From Desulfotomaculaceae bacterium (GTDB lineage: Bacteria > Bacillota > Desulfotomaculia > Desulfotomaculales > Pelotomaculaceae), in NCBI GenBank assembly GCA_028702695.1, contig JAQVOH010000001.1, forward strand, positions 1-64,000: 64,000 bases of DNA, written 5' to 3'. The translations under genes were made by a program, and so were the position numbers. Below the pieces are notes generated by a model. It was not told the DNA's origin. It saw nothing but the letters and a program-made list of their open reading frames with translations, and did not search any database. Positions 1 to 8,792 of the stretch are shown in pieces. The first letter of the stretch is position 1, and each line of letters starts with the position of its first letter.

Positions 1-111
1 TGTGAAAGGGATAATAAATTGGCAGCAGCAGACACTAAATATATAACTAAAAGTATCATAGGATGCCTTGATTATGATATTCACAAAAAGACAAGAAGAA
101 AAGGAGCTACG

Positions 112-1584
112 ATGACAGAGGAAAAAGCAATAATAGAAACAGGCTGGAACTTGGACAACAGTTATGCCCGTCTGCCGAAATCATTTTTCACCCAACAGAG
201 CCCAATCCCTGTTCGCTCCCCGAAGTTGCTCCTACTCAATAAACCGCTGGCAGCAGTCCTGGGGTTGAACGTCCAGGCGCTGCAAAGCCAAGATGGTATA
301 GCGACGCTTGCTGGCAACCTGATTCCTAAAGGCGCTTTGCCTCTTGCTCAAGCTTACGCGGGGCATCAGTTCGGGCGTTTTACCATGTTAGGGGACGGCC
401 GGGCTCTGCTGCTTGGCGAACAGATCACTCCCCAGGGTGAGCGCTTTGATATTCAGCTCAAGGGTTCAGGTAAAACCCCCTACTCCCGCGGGGGTGATGG
501 CCGGGCGGTACTTGGACCAATGCTGCGTGAATACATCATCAGCGAAGCAATGCATGCGCTTGGTTTTGCGACCACACGCAGCCTGGCGGTGGTGATAAGC
601 GGTGAGTCAGTGCTCCGCGAAACCGAACTGCCTGGTGCAATTCTGACCCGCGTGGCGGCCAGTCATCTGCGCGTCGGCACCTTTCAATACGTTTCCCAAT
701 GGGGCAGCGTTGAGGAACTCCGGGTGCTGGCTGATTATACCCTGCAGCGACATTTTCCAGACGTTGACGCTACCCCGAACCAATATCTTACGCTGCTTCA
801 AGAAGTGATTAAGCGTCAGGCCGTGCTGCTTGCCCAATGGCAACTGGTTGGCTTTATTCACGGGGTGATGAACACAGACAACATGGCCCTTAGTGGTCAA
901 ACCATTGATTATGGTCCTTGCGCCTTTATGGATACCTATGACCCGGCAACGGTATTCAGTTCAATTGACCTGCAAGGCCGCTATGCCTATGGCAATCAGC
1001 CGCATATGGCCGGGTGGAATCTCGCCCGATTTGCTGAGACCTTATTGCCGCTGCTTCATGACAATCAGGAGCAGGCTGTCAAACTGGCCCAAACAGCGAT
1101 TTCAGATTTTACCGAATTGTATCACTGTAATTGGCTCACGGGAATGAGAGCAAAACTGGGATTATTTAACGAAGAGCTGCAGGATGAAGCACTTATTGAA
1201 GACCTGCTCAGTATGATGCAAAAGTATCGTGCGGATTATACCAATACCTTCCGCACATTAACTTTTGATAAGCCCGAGGATACGGCCCTGTTTGGCAGCA
1301 CAGAATTTACTCAGTGGCAGGAGCTTTGGCAGGCGAGGCTAGGCAGGCAGCAGGAACCGAAAACCACCTCGCAGCAGTTGATGCAAAGCTGCAATCCTGC
1401 GCTAATCCCTCGCAACCACCGGGTAGAAGCAGCACTAGCAGCCGCAGAACAAGGAGACTACAGCGTGATGGAGCGGCTGCTTGATGTTCTATCCCGCCCC
1501 TACGCGCACTCCCCCGAACAGGCTGCTTACGCCACACTGCCTGAGCCATCACCCAGCAATTACCGAACCTTTTGCGGTACTTGA
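112..1584 (+). CDS. selO: SelO/YdiU family protein adenylyltransferase
   Basis: This is a pseudokinase-fold enzyme which, in studied members, transfers AMP from ATP to Ser/Thr/Tyr of proteins involved in redox balance. The 490-aa length fits the bacterial family. Visible signatures are [17 protein letters not shown] near the nucleotide site, HGVMNTDN around residue 250 with its metal-binding Asp and Asn, and DYGPC near 266. The C-terminus ends FCGT, the position where some homologues carry selenocysteine; here it is an ordinary Cys codon. The frame is open upstream to base 19, but AAGGAG at 101-106 lies 5 nt before the ATG at 112, which decides the start. It is a single gene, with a convergent neighbour downstream. 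Confidence 0.93.
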   Translation: MTEEKAIIETGWNLDNSYARLPKSFFTQQSPIPVRSPKLLLLNKPLAAVLGLNVQALQSQDGIATLAGNLIPKGALPLAQAYAGHQFGRFTMLGDGRALLLGEQITPQGERFDIQLKGSGKTPYSRGGDGRAVLGPMLREYIISEAMHALGFATTRSLAVVISGESVLRETELPGAILTRVAASHLRVGTFQYVSQWGSVEELRVLADYTLQRHFPDVDATPNQYLTLLQEVIKRQAVLLAQWQLVGFIHGVMNTDNMALSGQTIDYGPCAFMDTYDPATVFSSIDLQGRYAYGNQPHMAGWNLARFAETLLPLLHDNQEQAVKLAQTAISDFTELYHCNWLTGMRAKLGLFNEELQDEALIEDLLSMMQKYRADYTNTFRTLTFDKPEDTALFGSTEFTQWQELWQARLGRQQEPKTTSQQLMQSCNPALIPRNHRVEAALAAAEQGDYSVMERLLDVLSRPYAHSPEQAAYATLPEPSPSNYRTFCGT

Positions 1585-1623
1585 TAAGGAAAGCATGAGG
1601 AAAGAAGCAGGAGGACGGTTTAG

Positions 1624-2103
1624 TTAATACCCCATCTCTTTTAGAATCCTTGATAATGTACGCAATCGTTCTCCAAGAAGCTCATCATCATTACTGAGGG
1701 CCTGGCTGAATAGCTTAATATCCTCATTGATCTTTTCATTGTCGGTACATACAGCCACGGTCATAGCGTCACCCTGTAAGCCCACTCTGTCTATCATGGG
1801 TTTGTCCGGATCATATAATTTCTCATACCGATAAGCTTCTTGAAAATGCAGTTTTGCTCTACAAACTAGAATCGCCAAGTCGAGCACACGGTGCAACGGC
1901 AATTCTTCAGACTGTCTGGACCATTTTTCACCTGTGTATCTCCATACTTTGGCGGATATATCTACCTTACCCCGGTCATTCCACTGCGCTAACCCTAATG
2001 AAAGGCCTTTGGTATCTGAATCATAAGCATTTCTGCCGTCAATCTTATCATAATCTTCAGCTACAATAACCGGTTTATGCTTTAAAGTAGTTGGTACTTT
2101 CAT
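1624..2103 (-). CDS. Conserved 159-aa protein of unknown function (DUF6530-like)
   Basis: A soluble protein with no membrane segment or recognised catalytic motif. The sequence looks conserved and well folded: a Trp-rich middle (AQWNDRG, KVWRYTGEKWSR), a central helical part (HRVLDLAILVCRAKLHFQEAYR) and the tail RLRTLSRILKEMGY. I recall it as a DUF6530-type family, but this is memory and not a verified match. The ATG is preceded by GAGGAGG at ideal spacing. A promoter-like TTGACA and a near-perfect palindrome lie just upstream, so the gene is probably regulated. It stands alone, convergent with selO. Confidence 0.7.
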   Translation of the reverse strand: MKVPTTLKHKPVIVAEDYDKIDGRNAYDSDTKGLSLGLAQWNDRGKVDISAKVWRYTGEKWSRQSEELPLHRVLDLAILVCRAKLHFQEAYRYEKLYDPDKPMIDRVGLQGDAMTVAVCTDNEKINEDIKLFSQALSNDDELLGERLRTLSRILKEMGY

Positions 2104-2124
2104 TATCTTACCTCCTCGGTTTTA

Positions 2125-2172
2125 CTGGTTTACTAATTTAGTAAATTACTCATTTGATTATAGCCATGTCAA
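2125..2172 (-). promoter_or_regulatory. Promoter with operator-like palindrome ahead of the 159-aa gene
   Basis: On the minus strand TTGACA (complement of 2167-2172) is followed after 17-18 nt by a weak -10 (GTAATT or TAATTT). It overlaps a 17-bp palindrome at 2129-2145 with arms TTTACTAA and TTAGTAAA around one central base. A further AGTAAA half-site follows. A dyad lying on the -10 and start region is typical of a repressor site. The regulator is unknown. Confidence 0.45.
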
Positions 2173-2237
2173 CACTTAATGTCAATGCTAGAGATATTCC
2201 AAAGCGAAACATAAAAAACACAGCCAAAAGACATGAC

Positions 2238-2265
2238 AAAAAAACAAGCCCTGTTAGAGGCTTGT
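2238..2265 (-). terminator. Intrinsic terminator after the MutS-like gene
   Basis: A perfect 7-bp stem (ACAAGCC with GGCTTGT) around an 8-nt loop. On the minus strand it is followed by a run of at least six T. It lies 50-80 nt past the stop of the MutS-like gene. Confidence 0.8.
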
Positions 2266-2317
2266 AAAGATTTAATGAACAATCAGGCCCTCCCTGGCTA
2301 TAAAACTCAACAAAGCG

Positions 2318-4153
2318 TTAAAGTTTTTCAATACCTGAAAGCGTATTTTCATCCACATCAATCCCTGCTAGCTGCATCAGGTAAAGGGCATTGCGTGTTG
2401 TAGAAGGACCTGGACGTAATTGATAATCAAAATAAATCCTTCCATCTTTATAATACTCCTGAAAGTGATAGTTTGCTATTCTGTTATTTTCCCGTTCAAG
2501 TTCACAAAGTTCAAGATCGTGAGTAGAAACCAGGCCAATGGAGTTGGTAAGACTTAACTTGTTAATGAGCACCTTGGCACCAGTATGTCGGTCCAAAGAA
2601 TTGGTGCCTTTGAAAATCTCATCTAATAAGAAAAAAACCTTTCTCCCAGTTTCAGCTTCCTTGACAATTTTTTTGATTCTTAAGAGTTCAGCATAAAAAG
2701 AAGATATGTTGTCTCCAAGATTATCGGTAACCCTCATGCAGGTATTTATTCCCATGATAGAAGCCTGAAACCATCTTGCACATACCGGAGCCCCGGCATA
2801 AGCAAGCACCAGGTTGATACCTGCTGTCCGTAAAAGTGTACTCTTCCCAGACATATTGGAACCGGTAATTAACAAAACTTTTACTTTATGATCAATGGCG
2901 AAATCGTTATGTGTGCTCTTTTCTGTCAGCAGCGGATGTCCTATACCTTTTGTTTCGAAAACCGCTTCCTTCCCATCAGAAATCATGGGCATTACCCAAT
3001 CTGAATTTTCAAATCTTATTACTGCGAGACTTGCCAGCGCTTCCATTCTTCCCAGTGCATCAAACCAGTCTTCTAGCACATGTTCCGACTTCTGTTTCCA
3101 ACGTTCGAGGGCAATAATATTTTGGAAATCCCACAGTGCTAATATATTAAAAAAAACATAAAAGAGATTTCTTCTGTTGGAGATCGCCTCTATTATTGAA
3201 GATAGCTTATCAATCTGTTTAAAAAACTCCAAACCCTCTTTATCTTTAATCCCGTCTTTTATATCCTTAATGTGTGGAGATTTGAAATTACGTTTTTCAA
3301 AAAGCTTCATCATTTTATAATAAACCTTCAAATCATCAGCGTAATTCTCTGATATACTAAACATCTGGTACCGCTCTTTCTTTTTATAGGAAAGCAACGC
3401 AAACTGAAGTACTAGTGCAGCTACTGGCAAGTAGTAAGGTATTTTATTTAGCACAAACCCTGTTAAAGCGAGCAGGATGGTGACCACTGGGCAAATTCTA
3501 ACGATAAAGATTACCCAAGCTTTCCTGAAGGCCTCACTACTTTCTCTGGTCCAATGGATAAGCGCTGCTGGATCCTGCATCTTACCTTTTGCCAACATTC
3601 CTTCTGCTACAAACCTTTGCCTCCACGTAAGCATTGTTGCCATTTCATCCACTGCTTCTTGTCTTTCACGAATATCGTCACTGTTTCCTATTATCCCTAA
3701 TAACAATTCACTGAGCTTGTGCCTTCCTATAAACGTATTAGCTGTGTTTATCCACTGAAAAAGAGAATTCTTACCGAAAATATCGAGATCACCTGAATAG
3801 TTATGACTACTATCCACAAAATCTTCTCCATCATCTATAAATGTATTCCATTCACCCTTCAGCCGCTTAAGCGAGAGGGTATTGATATCTCGAAGTAAAG
3901 TGGTGTATTTCATGTTATCTTTAATTCTTCCATGACGCACCACAAAATAAATAAATATTGCTGTAAACAAAACGAGAACAGCAGTAAAAAGGATGTAATT
4001 GTGAACCATATACATTAGTACAGCTGCACTAATTCCTATGATAAAAATCGCTGGCCTTAAATTGCTTATCTGCCGATCTACCTTTTCCTGTTTTCGCAGC
4101 AGTTTGTTATAACTGCCTTCTCTTCTTTCATATCTCAGTTTTATATCCACCAA
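2318..4153 (-). CDS. Membrane-anchored MutS-like ATPase
   Basis: The C-terminal half is the MutS ATPase domain: Walker A GSNMSGKST near residue 430, then a Walker B region with FFLLDEIFKGTN and the conserved STHD switch. The N-terminal half has no mismatch-recognition domain. Instead it carries two hydrophobic hairpins (about residues 34-72 and 215-260) that should anchor it in the cytoplasmic membrane. This architecture is a recognised MutS-domain-V branch of uncertain function, distinct from MutS1 and MutS2. At 611 aa it looks full length. A role in DNA repair is not shown by the sequence; the membrane location argues for something else. It is monocistronic with its own terminator. Confidence 0.8.
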   Translation of the reverse strand: MVDIKLRYERREGSYNKLLRKQEKVDRQISNLRPAIFIIGISAAVLMYMVHNYILFTAVLVLFTAIFIYFVVRHGRIKDNMKYTTLLRDINTLSLKRLKGEWNTFIDDGEDFVDSSHNYSGDLDIFGKNSLFQWINTANTFIGRHKLSELLLGIIGNSDDIRERQEAVDEMATMLTWRQRFVAEGMLAKGKMQDPAALIHWTRESSEAFRKAWVIFIVRICPVVTILLALTGFVLNKIPYYLPVAALVLQFALLSYKKKERYQMFSISENYADDLKVYYKMMKLFEKRNFKSPHIKDIKDGIKDKEGLEFFKQIDKLSSIIEAISNRRNLFYVFFNILALWDFQNIIALERWKQKSEHVLEDWFDALGRMEALASLAVIRFENSDWVMPMISDGKEAVFETKGIGHPLLTEKSTHNDFAIDHKVKVLLITGSNMSGKSTLLRTAGINLVLAYAGAPVCARWFQASIMGINTCMRVTDNLGDNISSFYAELLRIKKIVKEAETGRKVFFLLDEIFKGTNSLDRHTGAKVLINKLSLTNSIGLVSTHDLELCELERENNRIANYHFQEYYKDGRIYFDYQLRPGPSTTRNALYLMQLAGIDVDENTLSGIEKL

Positions 4154-4399
4154 AGCTTTAAAGCCTCCATTTCATAAAGAACAATAACCTACCCCTTAAT
4201 ATTTTTGCCGGCATTTATTTAGCATTATATCAGCAGTTTATTTGTGAAGCAAAAAAAGTATCGTCCCTCTTGCTCCCACAGAAATAAACTCCGCTCATTA
4301 TGATCCATAATTTTTTTTACATTCTCTTTACGTTGTGAAACGTATTATAATAATTCATAACATGTTTACATACAAGTTAAATCTGAGGTGAAATAAAGA

Positions 4400-5149
4400 A
4401 TGATTGAAGTTAAAACCGCGCAACAAATTGAGTTGATGGTTAAAGCGGGTAAAATATTAGCCGCCTGCCACCGGGAACTCCGCAAGCTCATCCGTCCTGG
4501 CATCACGACTTTGCAAATCGATCACTTTGCAGAAGAATTCATTCAAGCTCACGGGGCTAAAGCCGAGCAAAAGGGTTACCAGGACTATCCTTTTGCGACG
4601 TGTGCTTCAGTCAACGATGAAATCTGCCACGGCTTCCCGACTCAAACCCCTCTCCGGGAAGGCGATATCGTCACCATTGATATGGTTGTCAATCTCGATG
4701 GGTGGCTGGCTGATTCCGCTTGGTCTTACCCTGTGGGACATATACCCGACCGAGCTAATAATCTCCTCAAGGTGACAAAAGAGAGCCTTTACATCGGTAT
4801 AGCCAAAGCTGTTATCGGCAATCGGCTTGGTGATATCTCACATGCGATCCAAAATCATGCCGAAACCAATGGGTTTTCCGTGGTGCGTGATTTTACAGGA
4901 CATGGGATAGGACGTAAGATGCATGAAGCGCCGCAAGTCCTCCACTATGGTCGCCTCAACAGTGGGATTAGGCTCTTTGAGGGGATGGTTTTTACCATCG
5001 AACCGATGATCAATCTGGGTTCCTACGACCTGACAATTGATTCAAACGGATGGACGGCTAGAACGGCGGACGGCAACCTGTCAGCTCAGTATGAGCATAC
5101 CCTTGCTATCACCAAGAACGGTCCGCTGGTTTTAACTGAACAGGACTGA
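4400..5149 (+). CDS. map: Methionine aminopeptidase, type I
   Basis: Removes the initiator Met from nascent proteins in the cytoplasm. All five metal ligands are recognisable: Asp in TIDMVVNLDG, Asp in WLADSAW, His in GHGIGRKMHE, Glu in FTIEPM and Glu in QYEHTLA. The 249-aa length is that of the short bacterial form without an N-terminal extension. GAGGTG lies about 10 nt before the ATG. The gene is not in the ribosomal-protein cluster where map often sits, so it may be a second copy; that cannot be settled here. A GGGGG/CCCCC-rich dyad at about 5188-5212 may end the transcript. Confidence 0.93.
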   Translation: MIEVKTAQQIELMVKAGKILAACHRELRKLIRPGITTLQIDHFAEEFIQAHGAKAEQKGYQDYPFATCASVNDEICHGFPTQTPLREGDIVTIDMVVNLDGWLADSAWSYPVGHIPDRANNLLKVTKESLYIGIAKAVIGNRLGDISHAIQNHAETNGFSVVRDFTGHGIGRKMHEAPQVLHYGRLNSGIRLFEGMVFTIEPMINLGSYDLTIDSNGWTARTADGNLSAQYEHTLAITKNGPLVLTEQD

Positions 5150-5278
5150 TCTGCCAGATGATGAGAGGAATGACTTTAGTACAAAAAAGGGGGAAGGGGT
5201 TAGCCCCCTCTCCCATATTTATCGAACCTTATTATCACTTTGCCGTGTGCTATCGCTCTGAGCATCCTGGGGCTTGAG

Positions 5279-6031
5279 TTACCATTTTCTAGAGCTGCCC
5301 CCGCCGCCGCCTGAACCACCGCCCCCGCCAAAGCCACCACCACCGCCGCCTCTTCCGCGCAGGAGCATTCCTATAACCATCCCGAATATAAAACCGTTAA
5401 GGAAGCGCCAATCTAAATAGAACAGCACGACGAGCAGGATGCCGATCAAAATTTTAGCCCAGGTTGGCATAGGAAACTGGTTTGTGGGTGTCTCCTCCAG
5501 AGGTTGCGGTGAGCCTATCTCCAGGTTTACTTGATACTCCTTGGCCACCTCCTGGACGATCGCGCTATAACCATTCAGGATCCCCTTATTATAGTCACTA
5601 TTTTGGAAATACGGGATCATGTACGTATCCTGAATCTGGCCTGTCTTGGCATCCGGCAAGGCGCCTTCCAAGCCATAACCGACCTCAATCCGGGATGCCC
5701 GGTCTGTTGGAGACACAAGTATCAGCAGCCCATTGTTTAGAGTCTTATCACCAATCCCCCAACCCCGCAGAATTGCCAACGCATATTCCTCAGGCGCTGT
5801 TTCGTCTAGGCTGTTGATGGTGACAACAACGACTTGGGCCTTTGTTTGTTGCGCCAGCGCAGCAGAAGTTTGAACAATGGTTTGTTCCGTACTGTCATCA
5901 AGTACATTGGCCTGGTCTAAGACATAAAATTGACTGCTGGGCTGCGGCACAGTAGGGGCGGCTGCCGCTATGGGAGAAACCACCGCCAGCAGCAAAAAGG
6001 TTAGCACAACAAGAAGGGATAGCCTCTTCAT
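5279..6031 (-). CDS. TPM-domain protein with Gly-rich tail (YgcG-like)
   Basis: The 250-aa protein has a cleavable-looking N-terminal signal (LLVVLTFLLLAVVSPIAAAAP) and then a TPM domain with the typical segments VVVVTINSLDETAPEEYAL and NNGLLILVSPTDRASRIEVGYGLE. A membrane segment lies near residues 190-220, followed by a very Gly-rich tail (RGRGGGGGGFGGGGG). The TPM domain should face outside. Members are linked to membrane-protein turnover and to weak phosphatase activity in plant homologues; the bacterial role is unclear. It starts 28 nt after the lemA-like gene, a common two-gene operon. Confidence 0.85.
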   Translation of the reverse strand: MKRLSLLVVLTFLLLAVVSPIAAAAPTVPQPSSQFYVLDQANVLDDSTEQTIVQTSAALAQQTKAQVVVVTINSLDETAPEEYALAILRGWGIGDKTLNNGLLILVSPTDRASRIEVGYGLEGALPDAKTGQIQDTYMIPYFQNSDYNKGILNGYSAIVQEVAKEYQVNLEIGSPQPLEETPTNQFPMPTWAKILIGILLVVLFYLDWRFLNGFIFGMVIGMLLRGRGGGGGGFGGGGGSGGGGGSSRKW

Positions 6032-6059
6032 GTGGTTTCATCCCCTTCGTTTTACTTAC

Positions 6060-6617
6060 TTATTTAGAGAAATCAACGTTTGGCACATCTTTGGCGCTTT
6101 CAGCCGCTTCGAAGTAATCCCTTGGGCCAAAGCCCAAGATTCCGGCATAAATCGAAGTGGGGATAACCTTGATTTTGGTGTTATAAGCCTGAACCGTATT
6201 GTTATAGTCCATGCGAGCTGTAGCGATACGGTTTTCTGTACCGGCGAGCTCGTCTTGTAAGGCTCGGAAGTTAGCATCCGCTTTCAACAGCGGATAGTTT
6301 TCAGCGATCGCCAATAATCTTCCCAAAGCGCTGTTTAAAGCCTGATCCGCCTGGGCTGCCTCTCCCACAGTCGCCGCTCCCGCCAATTTTGCTCTGGCTT
6401 CGGCAACCTGTGTAAAAATTCCTTCTTCATGCGCTGCATAGCCCTTCACCGTCTGCACCAAATTCGGGATCAAATCTGCTCTTCGCTGCAGCTGGTTTTC
6501 CACCTGGCTCCAACTGCTATTAACACTTTCGGAGAGCTTAACCAGGTTATTGTAGCCAGAGCTCAGAATCATAGCCAGGATTACAATAATACCAACCGGG
6601 AGTAACCACTTTTTCAT
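6060..6617 (-). CDS. lemA: LemA family protein
   Basis: A 185-aa protein with one N-terminal membrane helix (LPVGIIVILAMILSSG) followed by a long helical domain. The hallmark segments are SWSQVENQLQRRADLIPNL, the helical repeat with QALNSALGRLLAIAENYP, ENRIATARMDYNNTV and the terminal block with IPTSIYAGILGFGPRDYFEA. The function of LemA is poorly defined; it is frequently paired with TPM proteins, as here. GAGGAGG before the ATG supports the start. Confidence 0.9.
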   Translation of the reverse strand: MKKWLLPVGIIVILAMILSSGYNNLVKLSESVNSSWSQVENQLQRRADLIPNLVQTVKGYAAHEEGIFTQVAEARAKLAGAATVGEAAQADQALNSALGRLLAIAENYPLLKADANFRALQDELAGTENRIATARMDYNNTVQAYNTKIKVIPTSIYAGILGFGPRDYFEAAESAKDVPNVDFSK

Positions 6618-7050
6618 GTTAAATCAATCCTCCTCTTTGGGCTTTTCAATACCTGTATTTCAAAAAAAAACCTTAGATAATATTATATCATTTCAATGTA
6701 CTATAAGTGATTAATTTATTGACGATGAAGGATTTGTCCAGTGGTTTTCAGACTTTTCCTGTTTCATATAAGGGGGGCTTTCTTAGCACATGGGGACGAT
6801 TCTCATGTGCTTGCCCCTGCGAGGCAAAACGATGTATGGAAGATAAGGTGACTGGCAAGGCATTGATATTCCACAACAAACATTTTCCAGTATTATTTTT
6901 CACCGGGGCTTCCGAATAGTGATTGCAGCCAGTTTTGCCGTCCATGGCTCCTCTAAAACGTGAGATTGCCTTGACATTTCTGTGTTGAGTCTTATTTTGA
7001 TGTTCCCAATTATATTTTAGGTATTTTAAGCATAGGCTTATTTTTACCCC
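6618..7050. other. Intergenic stretch with one REP-like dyad, no convincing gene
   Basis: AT-rich at first, then an inverted repeat at 6785-6811 (AGCACATG / CATGTGCT) whose centre reads GGGGACGATTCTCATG. A similar core (GACAATTCTCATTG) recurs near 39720. Short open frames here lack good ribosome binding sites and resemble nothing known. Confidence 0.4.
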
Positions 7051-7242
7051 TTAAATATACATTGGTTGTTCACTAAAATAAATTCGGAATAATGAGTAAA
7101 TAAATAATAATACTAAAAAACAAGCTAATCCGATGAAAACTTTGCGTTTTATACTACTTTCTGATGAAATACCAATAAGCAGGCATAGCAAGGATGCAAA
7201 ACCAGTGATAGCCGGGTTTATTAAGTAATATAAAACAATCAA
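7051..7242 (-). CDS. Small membrane protein of unknown function
   Basis: 63 aa and almost entirely two hydrophobic helices (about residues 3-24 and 34-54) joined by the basic loop SSIKRKV. No family is recognised. The start is TTG at 7242, preceded by GGGAGG at 8-nt spacing, which makes translation likely. It lies directly downstream of the decayed gene at 7229-7700, whose last codons overlap this ribosome binding site, so it may be a remnant of the same locus. Confidence 0.45.
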   Translation of the reverse strand: MIVLYYLINPAITGFASLLCLLIGISSESSIKRKVFIGLACFLVLLFIYSLFRIYFSEQPMYI

Positions 7243-7700
7243 TAATAAAACCTCCCAGCATCTTTAAAAGAGTCAGCCACAATGTCGACGCTCGGCTCAA
7301 ACCCATAGTCTTCAATCCGCGCATACATATAGGCTACTTTTTCACTACAGCCTTTATCAATCTGACACAACCCTCTTGGTTCAATCACCGGGCTGAGACC
7401 TAATCTGGGCGCATACGAATCTTTATTCAGTTAATCCATTGGTTGTCCCGCCCTGTTTAGTATAACTGACTGCTGAAGTTGCGGCTAAACCAATTCCACA
7501 GGCGTACTTCACTTCACCTAAAGCTGGAGAATGGATATATTCTAATTCGCGTAATTTTAACAGCTCTTTAAAAGCATGCTCTCCATTATGTTTCTTGTAA
7601 TTATCTTAGATCTCGCTTGCTTTGCCTGTGTGAAACTTTTCCCGCGTAGCTATTCAACATCGGTTCTCATATATCCTCCAGCAACTTGCCGGCTGTTTGC
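7229..7700 (-). pseudogene. Frameshifted, stop-interrupted remnant of an unrecognised gene
   Basis: Minus-strand translation gives two good coding stretches in different frames. The first contains KFHTGKASEI, an in-frame TAA, then NGEHAFKELLKLRELEY and GEVKYACGIGLAATSAVSY, and ends at a stop near 7431. After a one-frame shift the second reads PRLGLSPVIEPRGLCQIDKG, then KVAYMYARIEDYGFEPSVD and DIVADSFKDAGRFYY. Composition and codon usage look protein-like, and the Cys residues hint at a metal protein. I do not recognise the family. One internal stop and one frameshift make it a pseudogene. Confidence 0.5.
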
Positions 7701-7737
7701 AAATCTTATGCCGGGGTCGCAACCATAATTTGGCGCC

Positions 7738-7758
7738 GCCTTTATATGTGAACCACCT
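7738..7758. repeat. 21-bp direct repeat, copy 1
   Basis: GCCTTTATATGTGAACCACC plus one T is identical to 11120-11140. Flanking bases on one side also match loosely (about 30 nt). On the minus strand both copies can encode RWFTYKG. This suggests two decayed copies of one gene or element flanking the SLH/EamA block. Confidence 0.55.
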
Positions 7759-7812
7759 GGCGATTCCTACCGTCAAACATTAAAAATAACAAAACTACAA
7801 AAGAGGAGAAAG

Positions 7813-8514
7813 ATGAGCAAAATGAAAAGAACTTTGTGCAGTGTTGTGTTAGCAGCGACCATTCTAATTGCCCCAGGCGCAGGTTTTGCCCAGACACCAT
7901 TTGACGACATTCAGTCAAGCCAGGCTCTGGCCGATATTGAAGCCGTTCATGAAAAAGGTATCATGCTTGGTACCGGAGATAACAAATTCAACCCGGATGA
8001 TATTGTTGACCGGGCACAACTGGCAGTATGCCTGGTGAGAACCTTTGATTTGAATTATGATTATTTAAAGCTTATCAAAGCGCCTGTCACATCTGACCTG
8101 TATGACGATGTGGAAAATAATTTATGGTACAGTAAAGATTCAATGATTATAGGCCATAATAATATCTTTGACATCGCCGGTAGAGAATTCAAACCTCAGG
8201 AAGCTGTTACCAGGATGGAAGTAGCCAGTGCCATTGCCGACTCTTTTGCTGCCAAAAAGCTATCTGTTATTACCACATTAATGTGGCCGAATTATGCTGA
8301 CATGACTAATTTAACCCAGGAACAACAATCTGACATCAGTTTTATGTTTAACACCAGTATCATGAGGTACGAAGGAAACGAGTTCAAACCCAACGAAAAA
8401 ATAACCCGGGCGGAGCTGGCAACCATTTTAAACCGGACCTTAAAAACCCTGGCTGTTGCCACACCTCTTCCAGAGGCCGAACCGGCAGAAAGTTCACCTG
8501 CCTCCAACAATTAA
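7813..8514 (+). CDS. SLH-domain cell-surface protein
   Basis: 233 aa with a signal peptide (about residues 1-26, ending GAGFAQ) followed by three S-layer homology repeats. Each repeat ends with a basic/acidic pattern: VDRAQLAVCLVRTF, VTRMEVASAIADSF and ITRAELATILNRTL. SLH repeats bind secondary cell-wall polymers. Nothing but the SLH module is present, so this is probably a small wall-bound protein. AGAGGAG precedes the ATG. A strong hairpin follows at 8593-8630. Confidence 0.88.
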   Translation: MSKMKRTLCSVVLAATILIAPGAGFAQTPFDDIQSSQALADIEAVHEKGIMLGTGDNKFNPDDIVDRAQLAVCLVRTFDLNYDYLKLIKAPVTSDLYDDVENNLWYSKDSMIIGHNNIFDIAGREFKPQEAVTRMEVASAIADSFAAKKLSVITTLMWPNYADMTNLTQEQQSDISFMFNTSIMRYEGNEFKPNEKITRAELATILNRTLKTLAVATPLPEAEPAESSPASNN

Positions 8515-8592
8515 ATCCTCAGTTCACCGGATGTGTGCTTTAGTAAACCTGTGGGGAAACTGTATCTATCAGAACATGAAATTGTTGGTAAA

Positions 8593-8630
8593 GCAGAGGG
8601 CTGTCCTAAACAACAGGAACAGCCCTCTGC
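8593..8630 (+). terminator. Hairpin terminator after the SLH gene
   Basis: A long stem GCAGAGGGCTGT...ACAGCCCTCTGC with one bulged base and a short loop. It is followed only by ATCTATTT, so the U-tract is weak. Confidence 0.6.
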
Positions 8631-8792
8631 ATCTATTTAAACTGGATGAACGACATCGCCTATCTGGAAAAAACCCTGCCTTAGGTTCATAAGGATTTTT
8701 TTTATCTACCCGCAGAAGAGTTTCACAGGCAGTTAAAAGAACTGAAAATCAAGGGCTCTTAAATCAATTATTTTACTAAACAAACGACCGGT

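Noticed and set aside
6707-6919. 70-codon plus-strand frame in the lemA upstream gap
   Set aside because: No ribosome binding site, poor composition, and it contains the REP-like dyad.
8456-8692. 78-codon plus-strand frame overlapping the 3' end of the SLH gene
   Set aside because: It runs through the terminator hairpin and lacks a ribosome binding site.
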